A stretch of DNA of 64,000 bases from Corbicula japonica (Eukaryota; Mollusca; Bivalvia; Venerida; Cyrenidae). The notes beneath the pieces were generated by a model. That model was not told the DNA's origin and did no database searches. It saw nothing but the letters and a program-made list of their open reading frames with translations. The stretch covers positions 506,001 to 570,000 of the forward strand of contig JAZAYU010000035.1 in the NCBI GenBank assembly GCA_038501625.1, given 5' to 3'. A program made the position numbers and the translations under genes. Positions 21,155 through 33,148 of this stretch are shown here, one piece after another (the stretch's first letter is position 1; the number at the start of each line of letters is the position of its first letter).

Positions 21155-22257
21155 CTTGAATCTTGGTGTGGAATAGCGACATAGCACGACTGCTGCTCTG
21201 TCGGAAGATTCACATCAACTGAACTCGAGCGTACTTGCATCGGAACAACCAACATGTCCCCATTGTCAAAGGATTTTTGCCTTTGCACTTGTTTTGGTGG
21301 ATTAGATCCACTTTCTTTCATAAAGCAAGCATCCATAGATGACGATCGTTGTTGTTTTATCGTTGGAACAGTTAGAGTTACAGCATTTATATAATCTTCA
21401 TCATCATCATCATCATTATCATCCTCATCATCAGTTAAATCATCAACAAGATCCTCCAGGTCTTCTTCATCTTTACTATCAATATGCGGCAAATTGCGAC
21501 CGTTCAGGAAATCCAAGATGAGTTTCTTCTCGGGGCTAATACTGCTGCTGTTCGACTCACTCGGGTACGTATCACTGGGGTATGTATCACATGACATACT
21601 CCGAGTGGGTATGTGTTTACCATCAGGAGAGTCAACACTATCCTCACAGTCTGTCTCGTTACCTTCATCCTCCGAATCATTGATATAATAAAATCCAGAG
21701 GGATCCGACAGGGAGTCTGGAGTCGTTGAAGTGTAACTTGTACTTGATGTGAATGAAAACCCGTCACTATCTTCTTCAGCCCCGCCTGATCCAGGCTGGT
21801 AAATATTTAGAGCTTGTTCTCGCTCTAAGCTCTCTTGAGCTTTAGCTTCCAGATGCATACAATGAATGCAAAGTTTTGGAATGTCTAAAGAACTTCGTCG
21901 CACTTGGTATTTGGGAACCTTCAAGCTCCAGTTTGAAGAAGTAGGAGAACCACATTCAGGAAGACTTTCCTCCGAAGCTCCTTGGGACATTCGGAGAGTG
22001 CATGCTGAATCGAATGAATGACATCTCCTCCCCTGTTTAGATGGCACATCCAATAGCTCTTTTGTGAAAGAGTCCTGTTGTCGTAATGTGCTCGAGTCAA
22101 AACTGGATGATCTCCCCCTTTCTGACGGAACTTTCAATGTCTTAGCACAATCAACTTCAAACCCATCATCAATGCATTCCGACTGACGTGGTAAACATAT
22201 TTTAGGAATCTCAAACGAAGGGGAGACTGATCGCGATTTCTTGAATATTCGATTCAT
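21155..22257 (-). CDS. First coding exon of a Ser-rich protein with RxxSxD motifs
   Basis: A 368-codon frame starts at ATG 22257 (context TCAAGATGA, A at -3). It runs to a strong donor, TTCAAG|GTGAGATGAG, with the exon ending at 21155. Read through, TGA follows at once, so the protein most likely continues in another exon. The motif R-x-x-S-x-D occurs seven times (residues about 49, 78, 120, 219, 304, 326, 343), several preceded by hydrophobic IPK/VPS/VPK phrases. Residues 126-137 hold IPKLCIHCMHLE; residues 263-288 are an acidic Asp/Glu run encoded by a CAT/CTT-type trinucleotide tract. There is no signal peptide or membrane segment. The motif matches basophilic kinase and 14-3-3 type sites, which suggests a phospho-regulated N-terminal region. 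I have a weak memory of similar phrases in the N-terminal regions of invertebrate diacylglycerol kinases, but no catalytic or C1 domain is present here. Confidence 0.7.
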
Positions 22258-22916
22258 CTTGAAACACTTCCTGTTATGTTAAACTCTCAGAAGTTCCTGT
22301 TTTGGGTCAATTTAAGCTTTCCATAAAGTATTTTCATTAAGAAAATTGGCTACACCTCATTATGAAGTATTTACCTTAGTGCACAAGACCTAATTACAAG
22401 ATCATGTATTTGTGTTCAGTATTTTACAGAATTTTGTAACTATAATTACTTGCTGTCAAAACAAACGTAAGTCTCATGGAAAATGCTTTCAAGCTAATGA
22501 CTCTTCTATATACTCCTGGAACCTATATCACAGAACTCTACTATAGATTGCAAGATTTTGTTAAAATCCTTTACATTGGTCAGGCAGATCTGCTGTGGAC
22601 TGTCAATTGAAAGGTCACATGTTTGATCCCTAGTAAAAATCAAATACTTCGGCACTTTAAAACAAGGTACTAGTTCTACATGTGATTGGCTCTTAAACAC
22701 AGGTTACGCTCGAAACAATTACCAAAACCATTGTATTATCTATCGATAATCGAATCAATTACCAAAACCATTGTATTATCTATAGATAAAGAAGAAAAAT
22801 GTATTCTTAAAATGAACAATGAAGTTAATAAAGAAATGGAATATTTATAGTTTGAATACACCTCAGTTTTAGTGGTGCAGAAGAGAAATAAGTTCATGAT
22901 GGTGCACTCATGATAT
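22258..22916. other. Upstream region of the Ser-rich exon
   Basis: This would be the 5' untranslated and promoter side. No TATA or CpG island is evident. A 41-bp direct duplication (AATTACCAAAACCATTGTAT with TATCTAT...GATAA) lies at about 22717-22790. Confidence 0.45.
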
Positions 22917-22929
22917 TAAGTAATGTTGT

Positions 22930-23380
22930 GGAGGGTATGTGCATTTCTGACCTAGGTTTTGTTGGGAAAGTGGAGCTGCACTGCTGAAATATGTAATGTA
23001 CGTGCATTTCTGACCTAGATTATGTTGGGGAAGGGGAGCTGCACTGCTGACATATGTAATGTACGTGCATTTCTGACCTAGATTATGTTGGGGAAGGGGA
23101 GCTGCACTGCTGACATATGTAATGTACGTGCATTTCTGACCTAGATTATGTTGGGAAAGTGGAGCTGCACTGCTGACATATGTAATGTACGTGCATTTCT
23201 GACCTAGATTATGTTGGAAAAGTGGAGCTGCACTGCTGACATATGTAATGTACGTGCATTTCTGACCTAGATTATGTTGGGGAAGGGGAGCTGCACTGCT
23301 GACATATGTAATGTACGTGCATTTCTGACCTAGATTATGTTGGGGAAGGGGAGCTGCACTGCTGACATATGTAATTTTGG
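22930..23380. repeat. 63-bp minisatellite, about seven units
   Basis: The period is exactly 63 bp: TGTAATGTACGTGCATTTCT begins at about 22992, 23055, 23118, 23181, 23244 and 23307. Units differ mainly as GGGAAAGTGGAG or GGGGAAGGGGAG. Worn derivatives continue to about 23510. Stops are present in the unit, so it is not coding. Confidence 0.9.
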
Positions 23381-23510
23381 AGAGAGTAGGTGAACTTGTG
23401 ACATCTTTAATGTTTGGGTGAAAGAAGGTGCATTAATGATTATCTGTAATGTTGGAGAAAGGGTAGATGCACTCCTGACATTTGTAATGTTGGAGTATGT
23501 GCGCTACTGA

Positions 23511-24480
23511 CAACTGATATAAGGAAACGGAAGGTCCACGGCAGTAATGCAGCATTGCTGATTAAACACACCTTATTTGCGGGAGAACTCTTGATTGCAA
23601 CATGTTCATGTGTGGGAGTCATTTTATTACCTCCATTAACAGCAACATGTAACCTTGATGAAAAGACTTAAGGCACAGCACTAACATTAAAACTGTCCTT
23701 TAACATACTTAGAAACAATTGCTTCATTAGTAGGCACAAAAACGTAAAATGTAAAACAAGAGGGTTTGTTAAGTACAAGTATTTACTATGATAAAGTTCA
23801 ACATTTAAACACCAGTGTTAAAAAATTTTCAATTGGAATAAATTTGTTTTCTCGGCATTGGATCATTTTTAATATGCATCAACAAATTAATGTGAACTGT
23901 GATGCAGCTACTAAATCATGTAATTAAGAGAGATGTCTCTATATATACTACTTTTGTCAGTGATTTTAACAATTTGGCAGGGAATCCATTAAAAATAATA
24001 AATCATCGGTTGCATAAAAAAAACATTATTTGATTTTTTTTTAAATTTAAATGTCTTAAGAGGTGTACTATAATTACTAAGATCTTTGATTTTTATAAAT
24101 AATTATTTTTAAATGGCAAATTTCCTTATTCAAATGCCAGAAGAAAAGTATTTTTTAAGTAAGACCATACTTTATCGAAATGCCAGAAGAAAAGTATTTT
24201 TTTAAGTAAGACCAGTATACTAACAGAAATCCTCGCTTACAGATGCTCTTTATATGTGTTGTCTATAAAATAAATAACATGCCTGATAAACATTCACTCC
24301 ATAATGAACAAATGAGAGCATTTAAAATTGAGAAAAAGCCATTGCAAAGTTTGAGAAAAATCCCCGTCTTGTTCAGAAAAAGTTATGACCACTGTTTTGT
24401 TTTCATAAGGAAAGCAAGAATCTGTTAACAATTACAGAAAGTGGTGACTTGTATGCATGGTGAAGCTTCATAATTTAGTT
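23511..24480. other. Non-coding stretch with one short duplication
   Basis: ATGCCAGAAGAAAAGTATTT followed by TTAAGTAAGACCA occurs at about 24134-24167 and again at about 24180-24213. No gene recognised. Confidence 0.5.
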
Positions 24481-24650
24481 GATCATCCATAGATATGATC
24501 ATCCTGCTGTGATATTTGCAATGACCGATGCATATGGATTCCCACACTAGACCAAGATGCCCTCTGATCAGGATAAACAATGTTCGCTTTAGTTCACTAG
24601 ACATTTTCTCACTTGAAGAAGCCTCCATCTGATCCAGATCTTAACCAATC
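24481..24650. mobile_element. Family A relic
   Basis: Only CCCTCTGATCAGGATAAACAATGTTCGC and CCATCTGATCCAGATCTTAACC are recognisable between worn ends. An old copy. Confidence 0.45.
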
Positions 24651-26002
24651 AAACTGGGAATAAAACCTGTATATCTAATTTTCTGGAATCTCTTTCACTC
24701 TGCACGAAAATTTTGTCAAAATGAATATTTGTTGTAAAACTTAAGACATTATGATTACTGAGATAAAAGTTTTAGCAGAAACAACTATAAATTTTATCTT
24801 CCTTGAAGATCCATCTTATGCTTATATGGTACCACATTTCCCAGTTTCTTAAAATAACCTTGCTTTTCTTATAAAAATAGACAAACAGGTTGGTCATACT
24901 CACTCTTTCCAAACAAGTGTTTTCTCTCCAACTAAGAAGTGGTGTTAATAATATGTTCTCATTTTAGTTGTGAAGCAAACGTTGACCAGTTGTATACACC
25001 TGGTACATCACCTCTAAACAGATAAGTTTTAGAAATTTAAGGTAGAAATTTCTTTAGCTTTTAACATTCCATGAAAAACATTTATTTAAAAACTTCTCCC
25101 AAGGTTTTAAAACAGAGGGAGATGTGCTAAGCATTTGACAGGCTATTACTCCAAAGTATCCCTCTAAACCACTTCCTGAATTTCCTACTCATGTAGCATT
25201 ATTATATTCCACTCTTAAGTATCCATCACTGTTCAAATTCCTCTACTGCACATACATGTAGTATGATATTCAGTATATTTATTATATTACCAATATACTT
25301 ATTGACCGATAAAAATACTAGGTAAATTGGAAATAAACTATCAACTGGTAACTAGGCCTCCTGAGAATTCCCAACAGATGCTGGTATATTATTCGGTGTA
25401 CCATATAATCTAATATACAGCCCATATCCTAATCAAACCATGTCTTCTCATTTTAGCATATCCAGGCTTTCCATGCTGTTTTTGTTATGATTTTTTTGCT
25501 CTCATTTTACAGAGTTATATTAATTTGAAAACAGCTTTTCAATTAGAAAATACATTTTAGATCCTGATCCTTGAATTTATTCAATATTAAAACAATTAAC
25601 CTTATTAGCCCAAATAAACAAGAATTTTGTACTGTAAAATCACTATAAAATACTCCCTGGTTGGGGTTTACATTTTACAGTGGGTGGGGTAATGAGTGGG
25701 TGGGATTTCTTAACGAGATTATTTTTTTATAGATTTTGTTTAAGTTTGAAACAATTTCTTTCCTGGAAAACCAGGGTAATTTTATCAGAAAGATAATGTG
25801 AAATAGAAGTTCTTTTCAGACTGTACCAGAAAATACTGATCTAAATATCTTGATAGAATCACTTATCAGTCTGGTCAGTTAACTATCATCTAAATACAGT
25901 AATTTAATTAGGTGAATTATTAGGTTATACAGGTGATAGATTAGTCAATAAATTATTCAGATCAAGGATAAATAAGAAGACTCTGACCAGATAAGAAGAC
26001 TG
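24651..26002. other. AT-rich non-coding stretch
   Basis: No frame, array or palindrome family is supported. The repeated phrase ATCACTTATCAGTCTGGTCAG...AATTAGGTGAATTATTAGG is simple AT-rich sequence. Confidence 0.4.
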
Positions 26003-26243
26003 ACTCCTCCATATTTACATCTTTATGGCATGGGCGACCAGTGTTGATCCAGAACAGCTGGCACATTCATGCCATCTGATATCAGAATCTGCACTGTTTG
26101 CTTTTTGGTCAGAAAATAACCTAATAAACCAACATTTTAAAGCACAGTGCAGATCCTGATCAGACAAAACAGATGTGCTGGCTGATCTGAATCTACACAG
26201 TTCGTCCATGCCATGAAGATGTACATATGGAGGAAAGGGTTTT
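26003..26243. mobile_element. Family A copy, full length
   Basis: CTCCTCCATATTTACATC...CATATGGAGGAAAGGGTTTTAA. All four inner motifs are present; the left tip lacks the TTAACCC. Confidence 0.8.
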
Positions 26244-27171
26244 AATACTATTCAAATTAAAGCAACTTCTTTAAAAATACAGTCTCTCTATCTGTCAGTT
26301 ACATTATGGATTTGAAAATTGTACCATTCGTGCACTGACCAGAAACACATAATAGGTACTCTGGCTACAAACTGCAGACAAAAAACTATTTGACCGTAAG
26401 CAGTCTGAATTTAAAATACTATATAATAAGGCACTGGGGCATAATAGCTCAATTTAAGTTCAGAAAAGCTTTGATGTGACGATGTGACTGACTGATGTTT
26501 TGCACGTTTCATTGCTGTGATTCGAAAAGGGTGTAATTCTAAAACACTGTATTATAAATTTCATAAATTTGTTTTTGTCTGTTTAGAAGCAGTTAACTAA
26601 GATACTCATTGTTTCAGTAACAAATCAAGTTGTCTACACCAAGCATGTGATATTTTGTAGTATTTTCATCGGTCATTTTATTCTGCTCTTCCAAAATGTT
26701 CTATCATGTATATAGGTCTTCTGTATATATGTCTTCTAAGAATTACAGAGGCATTTTGCAAGATGCAAAAAAAATCGTTGTTGCCTTCATTCACTGCACT
26801 GCACTGAGTGCACCTCTTCAATGTGAAACAGCAGCAGCTAGTCGGTATAGAAGACTAAAATACTACCCAGATGACTAACTGACAAGGGTGGAATACTCAT
26901 TTACTTACAAAAATAACTCTTTGGCTTGCTGATAAGCATCTGGCTGTTTATTTATACCAACTGATTAGTGTGTCCATTAGATATATTGATCTGCATCTAT
27001 TTGCATCACTAAAATAGATCTACTATGTAAGCTTATACTTTGATTAAAGCAAAACAACCTATCTTGATTGAGCACTTAATGCTTTAATGATACCATGATC
27101 ATAACAAAATGAGTCTTGATTGAGCACATTATAACCTGTGAACCAGCATACACCCACCTTAGGGCTCAGTA
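26244..27171. other. Non-coding stretch, no recognised content
   Basis: No supported gene. A short open frame near 26696-26878 has no recognisable domain and no repeat relation; it may be chance. Confidence 0.35.
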
Positions 27172-27315
27172 CCCAAGGTTATAAAACTGAGCATGGAAAC
27201 CAGTCTCAAATCTCAAGCAACTTATTGGCTGAAATGGCGACCAGTCGCCATTTCAGCCAATCAGATCCTTGAGATTTGAGACTGGTTTCCAATCTCAGTT
27301 TTATAACCTTCAGCC
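27172..27315. mobile_element. Family B copy, full length
   Basis: CCCAAGGTTATAAAACTGAG...CTCAGTTTTATAACCTTCAGCCC with a perfect GGCGACCAGTCGCC centre. It is 156 bp from the next copy. Confidence 0.9.
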
Positions 27316-27471
27316 CAGGATTGTATCTTTAACCCTTACTTTAGAGAACAGAAAATATAGATTTATCAAATTCTATAAACCCAGTTCAGTTGGAGCCAAA
27401 ACACCTTTACCATATCATAGTACACCATACTGTATACTTTCCAATACATTTCATCAGATCATCTGTGAACA

Positions 27472-27619
27472 GGGCTGAAGGTTATAAAATTGAGTTTGGA
27501 AACCAGTCTCAAATCTCAAGCATCTGATTGGCTGAAATGGCGACCAGTCGCCATTTCAGCCAATCAGATGCTTGAGATTTGAGACTGGTTTCCATGCTCA
27601 GCTTTATAACCTTGGGCAC
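27472..27619. mobile_element. Family B copy, best-preserved hairpin
   Basis: GGGCTGAAGGTTATAAAATTGAG...GCTTTATAACCTTGGGCAC. Arms of about 70 nt pair almost perfectly with a two-base loop (GGCGAC-CA-GTCGCC). The two tips differ (GGGCTGAAGG versus CCTTGGGCAC read outward), showing the element has a left and a right end. Tip usage is reversed relative to 27172-27315. Confidence 0.92.
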
Positions 27620-28079
27620 AGTATGATTGATATGGTGATAAAAATAGCAATAAAAACCCTATCTTGTCAACAAGATAATTATATTTGTTTAGCTGTTATT
27701 CTATAAATCTCCCTTATATGAAGTTTTTAAGTCTTCAACTGCTCACCTAGGAAGATCCAAGTACCCAATCATAAACTGTATATTCTAGTAATAAGTAAAG
27801 AATTTATAAATAAAATACACTCTTTTTCGAATTTTCGAACTCTTGTTCTTTGTCAAGATTAATACAGAAATTATTGCTTAAGTGACATCCATGTTGAAAT
27901 TGTATTGTTGTTTGATGTATCCCCAAAATAAGTAAAGAGATGCTCTTATGTAATGGACAATGCAATACTTTCAGGGAGCCCCAGTACCTCTCAAGTTCCT
28001 CTTTACACTGAATCTGTATTTAAAATGAATGACAGGAAAGGGTAAATACCTTATGAAAAGCAAATGAAAATAATACATA
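27620..28079. other. Non-coding stretch, no recognised content
   Basis: No gene or repeat family seen. Confidence 0.4.
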
Positions 28080-28440
28080 ACACCTTATGACCTGCCAGGG
28101 GAAGTAACTTATAACTGATAGGAGAAGTAACTAATGACAAGTCATTGACAAGGCAGGGGAACTAATTTGTGACATGCCACGGGAAATAACTTATAACTGA
28201 TAGGAGAAGTAACTAATGACAAGTCATTGACAAGGCAGGGGAACTAACTTGTGACATGCCAGGGGAAATAACTTATAACTGATAGGAGAAGTAATTAATG
28301 ACACGTCAGTGACAAGGCAGGGGAACTAACTTGTGACATGCCAGGGGAAATAACTTATAACTGATAGGAGAAGTAACTAATGACACATCAGTGACAAGGC
28401 AGGGGAACTTAAACTTGTGACATGACATAGGAAAAAAGTT
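28080..28440. repeat. 82-bp minisatellite, about four units
   Basis: AACTTATAACTGATAGGAGA...TGACAAGGCAGGGGAACTAAC...CATGCCAGGGGAAAT repeats with an 82-bp period from about 28106. It breaks down into shorter GGGGAAATAACTGGGG units up to about 28535. Confidence 0.88.
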
Positions 28441-28626
28441 TTTTTATAGGCCAGGTGAAATAACTGGGGAACAACTTTTAACAGGCATGGGGAAATAACT
28501 GGGGAAAAACATAACAGGCTAGGGGAATGCTAAAAAAGTTTAACAGAATCCATCTCATGTTAAATTTGAGCAAGTCAATTTATTTTCCAGTTGTTTGTAG
28601 AAATTTATTCCGTTCAAGTTTAGGCT

Positions 28627-28950
28627 CTAATCAAACTAAGTGTGCAAGGATGAGGATGCTGCATTTACAAATGTAATCAAACTAAGTGTGCAAGATTGAG
28701 GATGCTGCATTTACAAATGTAATCAAACTAAGTGTGCAAGGATGAAGATGCTGCATTTACAAATGTAATCAAACTAAGTGTGCAAGGATCAGGATGCTAC
28801 ATTTACAAATGTAATCAAACTAAGTGTGCAAGGATGAGGATGCTGCATTTACAAATGTAATCAAACTAAGTGTGCAAGGATGAGAATGCTGCATTTACAA
28901 ATGTAATCAAACTAAGTGTGCGAGGATGAGGATGCTGCATTTACAAATGT
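28627..28950. repeat. 46-bp minisatellite, seven units
   Basis: The unit AATCAAACTAAGTGTGCAAG plus GATGAGGATGCTGCATTTACAAATGT repeats seven times with only single-base changes. High uniformity suggests recent expansion. Confidence 0.92.
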
Positions 28951-29454
28951 CACTTAAGTCATGATCGCCATATAAAAAGTTCTTTTGCATTAAAAATTTA
29001 ATCATGAAGCTAGTTTTAAATATTTAATGTAATGTGAAATGTCATTTCACAATGCCAATACAAAACAAATAAAATTCAATGCCTGAAAGTGCTTTGCTTT
29101 TACTATAAATCAATCCAAACAAATGCCACTGTATCTTAGCGGATGTGGCCGAGACTTCTAAGACTATACAAATAAAACATTATACTAAAGCAATCAAAGT
29201 TCAATGTACTGGAGGACATTTTCATAAATAGTTAATTACAATTCTTGTATTAAATATTTTGACCTAGAATTAGGATAAGTTAAGGTTTTCAAATAGACAT
29301 ACAGACCTTTATTATGGGATAATGATTTTTATAAGGGGATAGAGGTTACAAGGCTTATAAAGGAATAGTCTCAGATTTTTATACAGGGATAGAGATTAAT
29401 TTTTTATGATGGGATAGACAAAAAGGATAATGATAAAGTCTATTATACTCAATA
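28951..29454. other. Non-coding stretch, no recognised content
   Basis: Includes GGGATA-rich phrases at 29315-29415 (four GGGATAgA-type copies), too irregular to call an array. Confidence 0.4.
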
Positions 29455-29598
29455 AGCAGAGAACAGTGTAGAGTCTGATCAGGCAGTACATACATGCCTT
29501 CTGATCTAAATCTGCAATGTTTGGTTATTGGTAAGAAATAACCTAATGAATTTGAAAAGCAAAAGCAATCGCTATAATTAGTAAAGGGTTACAGGGAT
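29455..29598. mobile_element. Family A copy, truncated
   Basis: AACAGTGTAGAGTCTGATCAGGC...GGTAAGAAATAACCTAATGAAT... and a right tip TAGTAAAGGGTTA. The right half palindrome is missing. Confidence 0.65.
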
Positions 29599-30426
29599 GT
29601 AAAATGAACAAAATAATCAATCAGGTCATAAAGAAAGTTCCACGTATTATTTCTAAAAAATCAGTTCATGTTATTCAGCAGGCTAAACTTGTTTCATTAA
29701 TGGTTTTCATGCTGTATTGAACACGCTTGAAATTTGAATACAGTTGAGAATTGACACTTTAATGAAACTGTGACAAAAATCATCCAATATTCATTATCAT
29801 TGATGAAATCAGTTCCAGCAAAACCTGTAACCCAATCATCCTTTAAATAAATGGAAAGAGAAATAAATTGTTTCAGAATTTGCCTAAACATGCACACATG
29901 CACCGTGTTCAATTTATCAACTGTTCGTGATTAATTGCCGTTGAACAGGCGATGTAGAATGTGTAACCAGCATACTGTATCATGATGCCGTCGGCACATC
30001 TGTGTAGTTGTGCTATTTACATAACACTATAATTTCCTTCAAAACTCCACTGCTATTTGCTTTGCAATCTAAATATTATCCAAATACTTGTTCCCTTGTT
30101 TTGCATGAATTCTGGGCAGATTAAAAAATGATTTACAAAATTCTTGTCAAATACTGTGTGCAGATATTAATTTGGTGAAACCCGGTAAAGTCTAGTTTGA
30201 CAGAAAAAACATCTGCGTAAAACTTCAAAACACTGCTAATTCTATGGTGACTGCATAGATTTTATAGCTCCCATTTAATGGTCTGAATGTGCGGAACTTG
30301 AAATGATTTGGTTCACTTATCGAATTGAAAACTGGTATTGCCAATTCATGTTCACATGGATTTTTTCTGAATTGTTTCAGTATGTATAATAATTATACTG
30401 TAATAATCTGATTTGTATAAGCATAC
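29599..30426. other. Non-coding stretch, no recognised content
   Basis: No gene or repeat family I can support. Confidence 0.4.
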
Positions 30427-30658
30427 CTAACCCTTTACATCTTGGATTATCGCTGTTATCCCATGGGTGAACAGAGTAGATCTAGATCAGCCAGAACATT
30501 GGTGCTGTCTGATCAGAATCGACACTGATCAGATTGATTAGGTTATTTTTTTACCATGTAGTGAACAGTGAAGATCCAGATCAGTCGACAGATGGACCAG
30601 CTGATCAAGACTTACACCTGTCATACAAACGATTAAACCCCGTCAATATGGAGTTAAG
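30427..30658. mobile_element. Family A copy, diverged
   Basis: CTAACCCTTTACATCTTGG...AATATGGAGTTAAGG. The central join is GATCAGATTGATTAGGTTATTTTTTTACC. Confidence 0.7.
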
Positions 30659-31117
30659 GATAAACAGATAGATTTGTGGGTATAGCCAGTTATAATGTTC
30701 AGCCTCCGAGAATTGTCCAGACTTGGTTATCAGTGTCACAAATATCAAGGATCAATACGCAATTACAATCCATGGGCTACGTTTTTTAACGTTTCTCATA
30801 ATACTGCTGTATTATTCGATAATAATTGTATTAATCAAACACGGGAACCATTAAGAACATGACAATTTACTATCAGTTTCCCACAAGGAATATACAATTC
30901 CTGTTTTGGATGAATTCTAGATATCCGTAACACGCAAAATAACATGCCAAATAGATAAGCAGTTATTCAGGACAACGTATGCCAAAACCGTTTTTCTGCG
31001 TTTGAGATGTAAATACAATAAGAAGACAGAGTGCCAAAAAAGAGATGTTCTTTTGTTTTGGGTAAATATTGATATAATAATATCATGATAACATGGTATT
31101 TTAAGAAAAATTAACCA

Positions 31118-31184
31118 AAGATGCTGGCTGATATGGATCTACAGCAATGCAATAAAAGCTTTATAAATGGGGTAAACGGTTAAA
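31118..31184. repeat. Family A fragment, right end
   Basis: GATGCTGGCTGATATGGATCTACAG...AAATGGGGTAAACGGTTAA. Only the last quarter remains. Confidence 0.6.
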
Positions 31185-31199
31185 GGATTATTTCATCAT

Positions 31200-31560
31200 A
31201 ACTAGATGGGTGTTCGGTTGAACACTTGTGTAGCCCTCTGGTGCTATGTCAGATTAAAATGCAAGTACAAAAAGTGGCATAACTCCATCAAATGTGTCTT
31301 TGACCTCAAGAATTTGGCATCATCACGAGAGTGTTGTCATAAGCAATGTAATTTGAAAGTTTCATAAAGAAATATTGAGAAAGGGCAAAGTTATAACCAA
31401 GTTAAGTTTTCGTGTCAAAATCCAAGTACTACTAGTGGCATAACTCCATCAAATGTGACCTTGACCTAAAGAATTTGTCATCACATGCTAGTTGTCATAA
31501 GCAATAACATTAGAAAGTTTCACGAAGAAAATATATTAAGCATTTTCTTCGAAAGGGTGA
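31200..31560. repeat. Two tandem units of about 175 bp
   Basis: GTGGCATAACTCCATCAAATGTG, GTTGTCATAAGCAAT and AAGTTTCAnnAAGAAA recur at about 31273/31440, 31334/31497 and 31360/31525. The layout resembles the repeat cores at 9680-10205 and 45690-47115, but the sequence is different. Confidence 0.7.
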
Positions 31561-31961
31561 CACAAAAACCATTAATACCAAAATATGGTAAATAGATTCC
31601 AGTTTCTTGGGTGCTAATATAAGAACCTACATTCTGATTTCTTCTATCTATAATGTAATATGTTTTTTGTGAATTAGTTTAAAAAAGTGATGTCAAGTAC
31701 ATCTGATTTCGTTTATAATGCCTAATTTTATGGTAATGTCTTAAATGTCTAAATTGTATGGTAAAATATATCATGTGTAATTTTATGGAAAAGTCTAAAT
31801 TTTATGACAAAGTCTACAATTTATGGTAAATGCAGCCTGGACCAAATTTTCCACAGCAAGTCACAAACAATAAAGCCGGACAATATCACACTAAAAGAGA
31901 TGAGTTTTTAAATAACAGACTTCATCTAACATCTTTAAATCGACAGACCCAATTATTATGG

Positions 31962-32167
31962 TTTTATACCTTTCCTCAATATAATATATATTTACATCTT
32001 TTATTGCATGAGCAAACAGTGTAGATCCAGATCAGCCAGCACATCCATGCCGTCAGATCAGGATCTGCAATGTATGGTTTTTGGTAAGAAATAAATAAGC
32101 AAACAGTGTAGATTCTGAATAGACGGCACAGATGCCATAAAGGTGTATATATGGTGGAAAAAGTTAA
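31962..32167. mobile_element. Family A copy, shortened right half
   Basis: TTTTATACCTTTCCTCAATA...TATGGTGGAAAAAGTTAA; the left half is intact. Confidence 0.75.
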
Positions 32168-32211
32168 AACAAAGAATCATTAAATTGCCATGTTAGTGCA
32201 ATAAACTATAA

Positions 32212-32316
32212 TCTCCTTTATATTTCAATCGTACTTATACCGTTTTTTGCACCAAAGTATATCTCCTTTATATTTCAATGGTAATTATACCGTTTTTGCA
32301 CTAAGGTGAAAAATGT
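32212..32316. repeat. Tandem duplication of about 52 bp
   Basis: ATCTCCTTTATATTTCAATnGTAnTTATACCGTTTTTTGCACnAAG occurs twice in a row. Confidence 0.8.
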
Positions 32317-32530
32317 GTAATAAGGGCAAACAACAGGAGGGCTTTCAGGGGATGAACCCAAACAAAATAGATAGCAACTGTAGACAAAAAATGACCTGGT
32401 GATATTTCTTCTGTCTCCTGTCATGTAATTTCTGAGAACATTTTCCTTGAAAAGATCGATCAAACACATTTAGAAAGGTGCTCAGATGTTATTACAGCGT
32501 CTCCGTTGTTACAATTTCTAAAGTACATTA

Positions 32531-32774
32531 TCCTGTTACTCCGTATTATACGTGTTTTAACAAATGTGCGAACAGTGTAGATCCAGAATGGCGGCACATC
32601 TGTGTCATCTGGCCTGATCTTGATCTAAATGGATTGCCTCTTGGTCAGAAAAACCTAAGGAAATTAAATGCAGACAGTTTAGATTCTGATCAGATGGCAC
32701 AAATGTACCAGCTGATCTGGATCTACATTGTTCGCACATGTGATAAAATGAGTATATATGGATTAAAGGGTTAT
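32531..32774. mobile_element. Family A copy, full length, diverged
   Basis: GTTACTCCGTATTATACG...TATATGGATTAAAGGGTTAT, with GCGAACAGTGTAGATCCAGA on the left and GATCTGGATCTACATTGTTCGC on the right. Confidence 0.78.
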
Positions 32775-33148
32775 ATAAAACCCGGAATAGGTTCAGTGCT
32801 CAAGTCTTAAACAACATTAATATTTAAAAGTCAAACTTTAATTTTAATCAAATTTACTTCACAAGACTTCTGAATTAAACTTCTTAAATGCTTCTGCAGT
32901 CTCTCTTGTTGTCTCTTTCTAATCCATTATTTGGTTTTCATACAATAAAAAATATTGGAAACATTCACCAAAGTAATTTTGGGGACAAAGTAAATAATTA
33001 TAACCTTGCTATGAAACCAAGTTAGGAAGCTCCAAATAAAATCTGTTATTGACGCAGCATTTTGTCTGTTCAGTTGAATATGCAGTGACAAAAAAAAGCA
33101 AATTTACTGTTAAATATTTCTTATAAGATAAAAAATGATTATCAACAA
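32775..33148. other. Non-coding stretch, no recognised content
   Basis: No gene or repeat family seen. Confidence 0.4.

Noticed and set aside
22590..22640. GGTCACATGTTTGATCCCT resembles a tRNA B box.
   Set aside because: No cloverleaf can be drawn and no A box is convincing. At most a SINE relic.
22930..23380. Regular direct repeats that could suggest a CRISPR array.
   Set aside because: Units are contiguous 63-bp tandem repeats with no unique spacers, no cas genes, and animal-type surroundings. The same applies to the 46-, 73- and 82-bp arrays.
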